This document shows, in pieces, positions 18,801 through 25,728 of a stretch of 64,000 nucleotides of DNA. This stretch comes from Clostridia bacterium. GTDB taxonomy: Bacteria; Bacillota; Clostridia; Oscillospirales; Acutalibacteraceae. Below the pieces are notes generated by a model. The model made no database searches, was not told the DNA's origin, and saw only the letters and a list, made by a program, of their open reading frames with translations. The stretch spans positions 603,542-667,541 of the forward strand of contig JAFTSH010000001.1 of assembly GCA_017467405.1 (NCBI GenBank), given 5' to 3'. Numbering within the stretch: position 1 is the first letter of the stretch; each line of letters opens with the position of its first letter. The position numbers were made by a program, and so were the translations under genes.

Positions 18801-19496
18801 AGAAACCTCACCGGTAAGGACGTTGCAGAATCAGTTGACTACTTTGCCGAGAGAATCAGGCAGTCACAGGTGATCTTCGTGCCCGGCGGATTTTCAGGTG
18901 GTGACGAGCCCGACGGAAGCGGTAAGTTCATAACCGCTTTCTTCCGCAGCGGTGCCGTCAAGGAGGCTGTAAACGAGCTTCTTAAAAACAGAGACGGACT
19001 TATGTGTGGTATCTGCAACGGCTTCCAGGCATTGATCAAGCTCGGACTCGTTCCCTACGGTGAGATAATCGACACCGATGAGAATTGCCCGACTCTGACC
19101 TTCAACACGATCGGCAGACACCAGTCCAAGATGGTACGTACACGCGTTGCTTCCAATAAATCACCTTGGCTCTCCGAAACCTCGGCAGGTGACGTCTTCT
19201 CGGTTCCCATTTCACATGGTGAAGGTAAATTCATTGCTTCCGAGGAGCTTGTGAAGAAACTTGCCGAAAACGGACAGATCGCTACACAGTACGTCGATCT
19301 TGATGGTAAGCCGAGCTATGACGTTGACTTTAACCCCAACGATTCGGTATGCGCAGTCGAGGGAATTACATCTCCTGACGGCAGAGTGCTTGGTAAGATG
19401 GGACACAGCGAACGAATCGGAAACGGTCTTTACCGTAACGTTCCCGGTAATTTCGATATGGGTCTGTTCCGTTCGGCCGTTAAGTATTTCAAATAA
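15804..19496 (+). CDS. purL: Phosphoribosylformylglycinamidine synthase, large single-chain form
   Basis: Converts FGAR to FGAM with glutamine and ATP. It has 1230 residues, so all parts are in one chain rather than the PurS/PurQ/PurL set of Bacillus. A PurS-like N-terminal part is followed by two AIRS-like ATPase halves, with KNETHNHPTEIEPFGGAATC near residue 315. The C-terminal glutaminase (from about 970) starts with VFPGTNCEYDTA and has the nucleophile loop GICNGFQ and SHGEGKF with the His. The start follows AGGAGG. It ends the operon before a strong hairpin. Confidence 0.97.
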   Translation: MVYRVYSEKKNGFDLEAQSLKNELITLHGMKGLKNVRILNRYDVENIDRELFDYAVRTVFTEPQLDNATDEILNAEGCTVFAVEYLPGQFDQRADSARQCIQIISHGERPDVRTARIYILDGDLTEEEVATVKKQVINPVESREAGLELPATLEVEQPVPDMVKTLDGFCELDEEGIAAFIAEYGLAMDADDLRFCRDYFRTEHRDPTLTEIRMADTYWSDHCRHTTFLTTIDSVEFEDAELKKTYDEYIAVRKELGRTKPINLMDVATLAVRKLKKDGLLDKLDESEEINACTVKIKVTVDGVEEDWLLLFKNETHNHPTEIEPFGGAATCIGGAIRDPLSGRSYVYGAMRVTGAANPLRDVKDTMPGKLPQRRIVTTAAAGYSSYGNQIGLATGQVDELYHDGYAAKRLEIGAVIAAAPAKNVRRECPDPGDVVILLGGRTGRDGCGGATGSSKAHTLDSLASCGAEVQKGNAPEERKLQRLFRNPEASLLIKRCNDFGAGGVSVAVGELADGLEIDLDCVPKKYDGLDGTELAISESQERMAVVVAPEDVARFCELAASENLEATRVATVTESPRLVMKWRGVTIVDISREFLNSNGAEKHIDIKVAAPSDYSKDIPADFAEGMKSLAGDLNVCSKRGLSERFDSTIGAGSVMMPFGGKYQRTPVQAMVQKVSVEKGETDDCSFMAWGYNPFITEKSPYHGAYLAVVESVSKLVASGASMEDVYLTFQEYFERPNKEALRWGKPLAALLGAFRAQLDLSCGSIGGKDSMSGSFEKLDVPPTLVSFAVTTGKTGEVVSPEFKGAGHKVVLLTPEYGEDGLPSAASFLALCNKITELMRDGKVYAAYTPGYGGVAEAVLKMTMGNRVGFEYDSDFGDKEIFGYNYGAFLLEVDNGVEAGQKVGNTCEAQSISRGVKSVSFEEIYAIYENKLESVYSCNIAHKQREIPEFTYSAETRSAPSIKVARPRVLIPVFPGTNCEYDTAAEARRAGAEPELVVIRNLTGKDVAESVDYFAERIRQSQVIFVPGGFSGGDEPDGSGKFITAFFRSGAVKEAVNELLKNRDGLMCGICNGFQALIKLGLVPYGEIIDTDENCPTLTFNTIGRHQSKMVRTRVASNKSPWLSETSAGDVFSVPISHGEGKFIASEELVKKLAENGQIATQYVDLDGKPSYDVDFNPNDSVCAVEGITSPDGRVLGKMGHSERIGNGLYRNVPGNFDMGLFRSAVKYFK

Positions 19497-19503
19497 TTAA
19501 GAA

Positions 19504-19536
19504 CAAAAGCTTCGGATGTAAAAACCGAAGCTTTTG
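19504..19536 (+). terminator. Hairpin terminator after the pur operon
   Basis: CAAAAGCTTCGG and CCGAAGCTTTTG pair perfectly over 12 bases around ATGTAAAAA. The T-run is part of the 3' arm. It marks the end of the purine transcript. Confidence 0.75.
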
Positions 19537-19595
19537 CATATTATACGAGTCTTTTGCGTTTTTTATGCAGAATTTCTCATTTTAAGATAAAGATA

Positions 19596-19624
19596 TTGTG
19601 AAGATGGAATTTTGTTGGTATAAT
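19596..19624 (+). promoter_or_regulatory. Promoter for the beta-helix lipoprotein gene
   Basis: TTGTGA and TATAAT with a 17-base spacer, about 40 bases before the ribosome binding site. Confidence 0.7.
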
Positions 19625-19667
19625 ACATAATCATTTGATTTATTGTTGATTCGGGAGGATGGTTTGT

Positions 19668-21896
19668 TTGAAAAGCAATACTCTTTCAAAATTCAAGCTC
19701 GGAAAGCTGCTTCTTTGTGTTTTGCTGTCTGTAGCTCTTTTTACAGGCTGCGGTGACGGTGAGGCGGTTTCGTCGGTTACATCCGGAGAAACGTCTTCAA
19801 TTGCAGAAGTTCCCGCGAAATTAACGAAAGAAAACGAGCAGAAGCCTTTTGTTGTCGTTAACCGATATAATAAGGACGACGTTTTTGTTGCGACAATCGA
19901 CGTGACTAAAGCACCTTACTATGCGGATAATACAGGCAAGACCGATGCTACACAGGCCATTCAGATGGCCATGACTCATGCGCGCGGTTATTATAACGGA
20001 GGCACCGTATATCTTCCTGCCGGAATATATACAATTACCAAGTCACTGAGTGTTCAGTCGACCGTAACACTCAGGGGAGAATATAATCCGGATTGCCTTA
20101 AAACGGGTGATTACGGCACTGTTCTTTCAATAGAACACCAAAAATGTGCCGTGAATATGATGCAGGGTACCGGTATTCACGGAATATCTTTCTATTATCC
20201 CAATCAGTCGATAAAGAATCCGATCGAGACAGACTACACCATCAAATGTACTATAGGAGTCCATACTTTGCAGGACATCTGCTTTATAAACAGCTATAAG
20301 GGCTTCCAGTTCGGTCAGCGCTCGGGCGGCGGTTACGGAAAATTCTATTTTAAGAATGTTCACGGAACAGTGTTGTATCAGGGAGCGGCGTTAGACAGCG
20401 GTGCCGATGCGATGTACGGTAACGACATATACTTTTCTCCCGACTATTGGGTAAAGGCGGGCTCAAAGTATAATGCTCCCGCCGAAGCGGATCTCAGATC
20501 GTGGATGCTTAAGAACAGTGAGTGCGGAATAAGCATATCAGGTTGTGAGGGACCCGGTATAGTAAACGGACTTATCGACGGCTACAAAAACGGTATCTAT
20601 ACACCTCAGACCGCGCGTACTGATAACGCCGATACATATGCCTATATCTACGGTTTAGATATCATAAACACCGTAAATGCCGTAAATACCCCGACCCTTT
20701 ACTGGGATATGGCGCTTGAGTTTGCAAAATGCAATCTTGAGGGTAGTTCATATGCGGTTCGCAATTTGTCGGCCTATCCCGTTAAGCTTTTTAACTGTAC
20801 CGGCAAAGGCAATCTTTCGGGAAAAGTTGAGCAGACCTCCGACGATGTTGATCTGCCCGATGTTGAGTTTTCTTATCTCAAGCCCGCCAAGAACGACCTG
20901 TTCAATGTTGCCGATTACGACGGTCTGGATCCAACCGGTAAAAAGGATAGTTCCGATGCCATTCAGAAGGCGCTTGACGCCGCCAAGGCCAACGGAGGCG
21001 GATTTGTCTATGTTCCCGGCGGTACGTATAGACTCGAAAAGCCGCTGACTGTTTATGCCGGCACCGAGCTTCGCGGTACGGCAGGAAGCTACATTCCGCT
21101 TGAAAGCGGTACGCGCAGCGGCACCAACTTCTTTGTATACTATGGAAAAGATCAGAAAACGGCGCTTATTACCCTTGCCGGAAACGGTGCCGGTGTTAAG
21201 GGAATTACGGTCTACTACCCGAAGAACGGTCTTATTTCCAAGGACTTTGTTATTCAGGATCCGGATGTTTACAGTCCCATCGTTCGCGGCACTGCTGAAA
21301 ACGTCTACGTTCAGTGTATGGCCTACTACGGAGCATACATCGGCTTTGAAATGAACAAGGCTGATAACTTCACTGTAGAATTCTGCGAGGGCGGTATCTA
21401 CAAGACCTCCCTTTCGGTTAAGAACTGTAACGGCGGAGTTGCACACATGATATCAGGCGGACCTCACATAACGTCCCTGGCTGCAGCTTTTTCCTTCTAT
21501 CCCGACTTTAACGAATGGGCCAAAAGATCAGAATTTTCTTCAGATAAAGTTAACTATATGGATGTTATGTTTGTTAACTTCGGCACCAAGATGCACGACT
21601 GTGTCGTTGCGGAGAACTCCAAGAATTTGACCTTGATTTCAACCGGAATGTATCGTTCGCATCGTTTGTTGGTAGCTAAAAACAGCGATATAGTTTCAAT
21701 CAACCACCTCGCCAGCCGTTCGGGCGTCCAGAACTACGCCTACGAGCTTGAGGGCGGAAATCTTCTCGCGGTAAATACTCTCTATAAGGACATTACCGTC
21801 GTCAAAGCAGACGCTAAGGCAAAGTACGGTATCTATAACAACAAAGGACAGATAATGCCTGCCGGCGTTTCTGAAGATAATTACGTTAGGAAATAA
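19668..21896 (+). CDS. Lipoprotein with two pectate-lyase-3-like beta-helix domains
   Basis: Probable surface carbohydrate-active or polymer-binding protein. It has 742 residues. A lipoprotein signal ends in LFTGC with Cys at about 29. Two repeats of the Pectate_lyase_3/GH55-type opening are seen: DNTGKTDATQAIQ followed by GGTVYLPAGIYTI near residue 95, and DPTGKKDSSDAIQ followed by GGFVYVPGGTYRL near residue 425. Such parallel beta-helices carry lyase, glucanase or phage-tailspike activities; I cannot name the substrate or a catalytic residue. The start is TTG 19668, nine bases after GGGAGG; the ATG at 19659 overlaps that site. It is transcribed alone. Confidence 0.8.
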   Translation: MKSNTLSKFKLGKLLLCVLLSVALFTGCGDGEAVSSVTSGETSSIAEVPAKLTKENEQKPFVVVNRYNKDDVFVATIDVTKAPYYADNTGKTDATQAIQMAMTHARGYYNGGTVYLPAGIYTITKSLSVQSTVTLRGEYNPDCLKTGDYGTVLSIEHQKCAVNMMQGTGIHGISFYYPNQSIKNPIETDYTIKCTIGVHTLQDICFINSYKGFQFGQRSGGGYGKFYFKNVHGTVLYQGAALDSGADAMYGNDIYFSPDYWVKAGSKYNAPAEADLRSWMLKNSECGISISGCEGPGIVNGLIDGYKNGIYTPQTARTDNADTYAYIYGLDIINTVNAVNTPTLYWDMALEFAKCNLEGSSYAVRNLSAYPVKLFNCTGKGNLSGKVEQTSDDVDLPDVEFSYLKPAKNDLFNVADYDGLDPTGKKDSSDAIQKALDAAKANGGGFVYVPGGTYRLEKPLTVYAGTELRGTAGSYIPLESGTRSGTNFFVYYGKDQKTALITLAGNGAGVKGITVYYPKNGLISKDFVIQDPDVYSPIVRGTAENVYVQCMAYYGAYIGFEMNKADNFTVEFCEGGIYKTSLSVKNCNGGVAHMISGGPHITSLAAAFSFYPDFNEWAKRSEFSSDKVNYMDVMFVNFGTKMHDCVVAENSKNLTLISTGMYRSHRLLVAKNSDIVSINHLASRSGVQNYAYELEGGNLLAVNTLYKDITVVKADAKAKYGIYNNKGQIMPAGVSEDNYVRK

Positions 21897-21910
21897 GAGA
21901 AAAAATAAAG

Positions 21911-21938
21911 CTGCTTGCGGTATCTGCAGGCAGTTTTT
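21911..21938 (+). terminator. Terminator after the beta-helix lipoprotein gene
   Basis: CTGCTTGC and GCAGGCAG form an eight-pair stem with one G-U around GGTATCT, and five T follow. Confidence 0.8.
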
Positions 21939-21970
21939 GCTTAATTTTCGAAACTATTTGTCGCGGAAGA

Positions 21971-21999
21971 TTGAAAAGAAGCATATAATGTGTTATAAT
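21971..21999 (+). promoter_or_regulatory. Promoter for the cysteine synthase gene
   Basis: TTGAAA, a 17-base spacer and TATAAT, about 50 bases before the ATG. No T-box or SAM riboswitch elements lie in the short leader. Confidence 0.75.
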
Positions 22000-22053
22000 C
22001 ACTGAAGTTTGTTCGATTGTATTTATTTCACCGAGCGAAGAAAGGTACTCAAG

Positions 22054-22980
22054 ATGATTTGTAATAACATTTTAGAGGCGATGGGCAATACCCCCATAAT
22101 CAGACTTCAGCATATGACGGGGCCTGATGACGCCGAGATACTTGTAAAATTTGAAGGACTCAACGTCGGCGGCTCGATCAAGACTCGCACGGCTTTTAAT
22201 ATGATACTCGACGCCGAAAAGCGCGGCCTTATCAATTCCGATACCGTGATCGTCGAACCGACCAGCGGAAACCAGGGAATCGGCCTTGCGCTCGTCGGTG
22301 CGGTACGCGGCTATAAGGTAAGAATAATAATGCCCGACTCGGTCAGTGAAGAGCGCCGCAAGCTTGTTCAGCACTACGGAGCCGAGGTCATACTTGTACA
22401 TGACAGCGGAAACATTGGCCTCTGCATAGAAGAGTGCCTGAATCTCGCTCTTAAAATGAAGGACGAAGATCCCAACGTCTTCGTTCCGCAGCAGTTTGAA
22501 AATCCTGCCAACCCCGAGGTGCAGCGTTCCCGTACCGGAGTTGAGATATTGGAGCAGGTCGGCGGTCCTATCCACGGCTTCTGTTCAGGAATCGGTACCG
22601 GCGGTACGATCACCGGAATAGGCGAAACCCTCAAGGCGAAAAATCCCGATATTACGATATGGGCGGTCGAGCCCGAAAATGCCGCCATTCTTTCGGGCGG
22701 CTCCATCGGAACGCATATCCAGATGGGAATCGGAGACGGCTTGATTCCGGCAATACTTAACTGTGAGATATACGACGATGTCTGCATCGTAAAGGACGAA
22801 GAAGCGTTGCAGACTTCAAAGGATCTTGCCGCAAAAGAAGGCATAATGTGCGGAATAAGCAGCGGAACAAACGTTGCGGCGGCACTCAGACTGGCTAAAA
22901 AGCTCGGAAAAGGGAAGACGGTTGTAACCGTGCTGCCCGACACCGCAGAGCGATATTTCTCCACACCGCTTTTTGAATGA
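22054..22980 (+). CDS. cysK: Cysteine synthase family PLP enzyme
   Basis: Beta-replacement enzyme making cysteine, normally from O-acetylserine and sulfide. It has 308 residues, the CysK norm. The PLP Lys lies in GGSIKTRTAF near residue 39, the substrate loop is TSGNQGIGLA near residue 71, and the phosphate-binding GIGTGGTITG is near residue 178. CysK usually reads GSVKDR and TSGNTG, so this is a side branch, and other amino-acceptor substrates are possible. ATG 22054 was chosen because homology begins at ILEAMGNTPIIRL. It is a single gene between its own promoter and terminator. Confidence 0.87.
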   Translation: MICNNILEAMGNTPIIRLQHMTGPDDAEILVKFEGLNVGGSIKTRTAFNMILDAEKRGLINSDTVIVEPTSGNQGIGLALVGAVRGYKVRIIMPDSVSEERRKLVQHYGAEVILVHDSGNIGLCIEECLNLALKMKDEDPNVFVPQQFENPANPEVQRSRTGVEILEQVGGPIHGFCSGIGTGGTITGIGETLKAKNPDITIWAVEPENAAILSGGSIGTHIQMGIGDGLIPAILNCEIYDDVCIVKDEEALQTSKDLAAKEGIMCGISSGTNVAAALRLAKKLGKGKTVVTVLPDTAERYFSTPLFE

Positions 22981-22992
22981 TTTTAACAGACG

Positions 22993-23027
22993 GAACCTCA
23001 TTTTTTATAAATGGGGTTCTTTATTTT
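22993..23027 (+). terminator. Terminator after cysK
   Basis: GAACCTCATTT pairs with AAATGGGGTTC (one G-U), followed by TTTATTTT. Confidence 0.85.
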
Positions 23028-23028
23028 A

Positions 23029-23057
23029 TTGCACTCAATATATTTGTGTGATACAAT
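23029..23057 (+). promoter_or_regulatory. Promoter for the frameshifted lipoprotein gene
   Basis: TTGCAC and TACAAT with a 17-base spacer; the reading frame starts 45 bases later behind AAAGGA. Confidence 0.6.
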
Positions 23058-23101
23058 AAACAAAAAGGTTGAATTTGTAAAAAGAAAGGACGGTCTCAAG
23101 A

Positions 23102-24111
23102 GTGAAAATATTACGTGCGACGGCAGTTTTGCTTCTCGTTGCTTTTTGTCTGACTGTTTGTGGCTGTGATGAACGAAACGAAAACTCGTCTTCGACGAGC
23201 CAAGTCTCACAGACCGTCTTTGAAACCGAAAAACTTACGCTTGAAGACGTCGTTTGCAGCGAGGGATTTACGCTTTACGGTATTCATACGGAGGTTTCTG
23301 TTCATTATAATACTTCGGATAACCAATACGACGGAATGAATTTCTATTTTGACAATAGAAACGAGGCCTTTTTCTTAAACTTAAGAAATTTTTCTCTCTA
23401 GAACTTACGCAGCCTATCGGCGGATATGACTATAATTCCGATAGAATTTATATAAGCTTGGACAGCGAAGAAGACCTTCGTAGCTTTTCGGTTACTGCCG
23501 ATGATCATATTATGATTAATATCGGTGGTGGCTCTGAAATGTATTACTGTCATGGAATATACGATAAGCTGCAAGATTTTATCGATCCGTTTGTTGATCA
23601 TAACTTCGATTATTACGAAACGGCAAGCACGCGTGTTTTATACAACTTTGAGTTTGCAATCAAGGACATAAACGGAGAGTATATCGATTCGGATTGCATA
23701 TCGGAGGAGCCGCATATTTTTGTCTCGAATTCCACTGTTCATCTGTGGGCACAGTGGGGAACAGGTTTGTCGACTCGTACAAATACCTATTATGATATTT
23801 TTACCGGTCAAAAATCCCCTGAATATTTAGGACAGAGTGATTATTACGGTAGCCTCGTCCTTTCAACCACCCGTAAGTTCACGGAGCTTTCTGACGGTAT
23901 TTATATATATGATATGTTCAGCGGTAAGTTGTTATATACAATTGATGAGTTTGAACTGCCGCTTTATGATTCAATCGAGAGCATTGTATCGGCATATTTT
24001 TCTCCCGACGGAAAACAGATACACGTTGCGTATTTTACCGGTACCGGTGACGAAATCGAACGTGTTAAACAGATCTTCGACCTTCCGCAAAAGGTGATAG
24101 ATAAGCAGTAA
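23102..24111 (+). pseudogene. Putative lipoprotein gene broken by a frameshift
   Basis: Two adjacent frames look like one gene. The first (23102-23401, GTG start) encodes a lipoprotein signal ending in VCGC with Cys22, a Ser-rich linker and about 50 more residues before a TAG. The second frame is open from about 23359 to 24111 and has no ribosome binding site at its first ATG. Joining them by a -1 shift near 23390 gives about 336 residues. The junction lies at AAATTTTT, so a lost T or a sequencing error is the simplest cause; the heptamer also fits a -1 slippery site. I recognise no family. It is Tyr/Asp-rich, with a beta-propeller-like feel at the C-terminus (SPDGKQIHVAYF). Confidence 0.7.
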
Positions 24112-24172
24112 GACGCCGTATTATGTTAACGATGAACAAAGAAATATTTTTGTTATACGTTGCAGAAAACTA

Positions 24173-24201
24173 TCGACAAACAGGCGTTTTGGGTTTATAA
24201 T
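24173..24201 (+). promoter_or_regulatory. Promoter for ddh
   Basis: TCGACA and TATAAT with a 17-base spacer, about 35 bases before the ATG. Confidence 0.65.
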
Positions 24202-24235
24202 ATACAGAGTCCATTTGGCGAAAAGAGGAATTTTT

Positions 24236-25219
24236 ATGTCATTCAAAGTAGGAGTAATAGGTTACGGTAATCTCGGTCGCGGAGTCGAATGTGCCGTAAA
24301 AAACAGTACCGATGCAGAGTTGTACGGCGTTTTTACGCGAAGATCACTCGAGAGTCTAAAAACCCTCACAGGTGCGGCTGTTTACTCGGTGAACGATGTC
24401 CTCAGACATAAAGATCAGATCGACGTTCTAATCCTTTGCGGAGGAAGTGCAACCGATCTTCCCGTACAAACCCCCGAGCTCGCAAAGAACTTCAACGTTG
24501 TTGACAGCTTTGATACGCACGCAAAAATACCGCAGCATTTTGAAAACGTTGATGCGGCGGCCAAGGCGTCGGGTAAGGTGGCCGTTATTTCCGTCGGTTG
24601 GGATCCGGGTATGTTCTCCTTGAACAGGATGTATGCCGAGGCGGTTTTGCCCAACGGAAAGGATTATACCTTCTGGGGGAAGGGCGTCAGCCAGGGTCAC
24701 TCCGATGCAATACGCCGAATAGACGGCGTAGTCGATGCAAGGCAGTATACCATCCCGAGTCAGGAAGCACTTGACGCCGTCAGAAGGGGAGAAACGCCCG
24801 AGCTCACTACAAGACAGAAGCATACGCGTGAGTGCTTCGTGGTTGCAGCAGAAGGAGCTGATCTTGCAAGGATCGAGAATGAGATCGTAACGATGCCCAA
24901 CTATTTTGCCGATTATGACACCACGGTGCATTTTATATCGCAGGAGGAGCTCGACCGCGATCACAGGGGACTGCCTCACGGCGGACATACCGTCAGATGC
25001 GGAAAGACGGGTCTCAACGGTGAGAATACTCATATAATTGAGTACACCCTCAGGCTTGACTCCAATCCGGAGTTTACCTCTTCGGTACTGCTTGCGTATG
25101 CCCGTGCGGCGGTTAAGCTTAATTCGGAGGGAGCGAGTGGCTGCAAGACCGTCTTCGATATTGCACCTGCCTATCTTTCTCACGAATCTCCCGAGAATCT
25201 TCGCCGCAGATTGCTTTAA
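24236..25219 (+). CDS. ddh: meso-Diaminopimelate dehydrogenase
   Basis: NADPH-dependent one-step route from tetrahydrodipicolinate to meso-DAP, feeding peptidoglycan and lysine. It has 327 residues, matching the family (about 326). The Rossmann opening VGVIGYGNLGRGVE is at residues 5-18. SVGWDPGMFSLNR near residue 120 and the WGKGVSQGHSDAIRRI stretch near residue 145 are typical of Ddh. ATG 24236 follows AGAGGA; the upstream TTG at 24215 lies before that site. It is a single gene with its own promoter and a strong terminator. Confidence 0.95.
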   Translation: MSFKVGVIGYGNLGRGVECAVKNSTDAELYGVFTRRSLESLKTLTGAAVYSVNDVLRHKDQIDVLILCGGSATDLPVQTPELAKNFNVVDSFDTHAKIPQHFENVDAAAKASGKVAVISVGWDPGMFSLNRMYAEAVLPNGKDYTFWGKGVSQGHSDAIRRIDGVVDARQYTIPSQEALDAVRRGETPELTTRQKHTRECFVVAAEGADLARIENEIVTMPNYFADYDTTVHFISQEELDRDHRGLPHGGHTVRCGKTGLNGENTHIIEYTLRLDSNPEFTSSVLLAYARAAVKLNSEGASGCKTVFDIAPAYLSHESPENLRRRLL

Positions 25220-25230
25220 TAAGTAAAAGG

Positions 25231-25258
25231 AAAAAGCCACCGTTTGGGTGGCTTTTTA
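25231..25258. terminator. Bidirectional terminator between ddh and a small membrane protein gene
   Basis: AAAAAGCCACC pairs with GGTGGCTTTTT around a short GTTTG loop. A on one flank and T on the other let it serve ddh on the plus strand and the 25272-25511 gene on the minus strand. Confidence 0.9.
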
Positions 25259-25271
25259 TCTTAACGGGTTA

Positions 25272-25511
25272 TTATTTAATAACCTTGCAGTAGTGCAGAA
25301 TGCTGAGAACTATGGTAGCGGTTATGTACAGGTCGATAACGGTACCGACAATACCGGTAAGAATTCCTACAACGGGGATCTTACCGAGAAGTCCCATAAC
25401 TACGCCGATTATAACGCCGATCACTACAAAAATAATAATGTTAATGACGAGAGCGGCAACGTCCTTTTTCTCTTTGAAAGAGAATGGGAAGAATTTTTTG
25501 AGCATTTCCAT
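25272..25511 (-). CDS. Small two-helix membrane protein of unknown function
   Basis: It has 79 residues: a short basic, Phe- and Lys-rich N-terminus (LKKFFPFSFKEKK), a long hydrophobic helix at about residues 18-40, a Gly/Pro turn (LGKIPVVG) and a second hydrophobic stretch from about 47 to 72. I do not recognise a family. Support for it being real is a consensus-like promoter, an AGAAGG ribosome site eight bases before the ATG, and a shared terminator at its end. It faces ddh and stands back to back with the GH2 glycosidase gene. Confidence 0.75.
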   Translation of the reverse strand: MEMLKKFFPFSFKEKKDVAALVINIIIFVVIGVIIGVVMGLLGKIPVVGILTGIVGTVIDLYITATIVLSILHYCKVIK

Positions 25512-25541
25512 TGTTAAAACCTTCTTTGCGAGTTTTTTTAT

Positions 25542-25570
25542 AATTTAACACATTAGCAGATCTTTTTCAA
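25542..25570 (-). promoter_or_regulatory. Promoter for the small membrane protein gene
   Basis: Read on the minus strand: TTGAAA, a 17-base spacer and TAAATT, about 25 bases before the ribosome binding site. Confidence 0.65.
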
Positions 25571-25665
25571 GTTTATAATCAAATTGTTTATAAACTGTTA
25601 AATAATTTTTGCGGATTTCTTTCAGAAAATCTCATTGCTTACCCGAACGGTGTATATTAAGCCTC

Positions 25666-25694
25666 TTGATAAACTTGAAAGCTTTTGATATACT
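25666..25694 (+). promoter_or_regulatory. Promoter for the GH2 glycosidase gene
   Basis: TTGATA, a 17-base spacer and TATACT, about 35 bases before the GTG start. No obvious palindromic operator overlaps it. Confidence 0.6.
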
Positions 25695-25728
25695 TAAAAT
25701 GTATTAACAAAAAGGGGAGCCGTACAAG

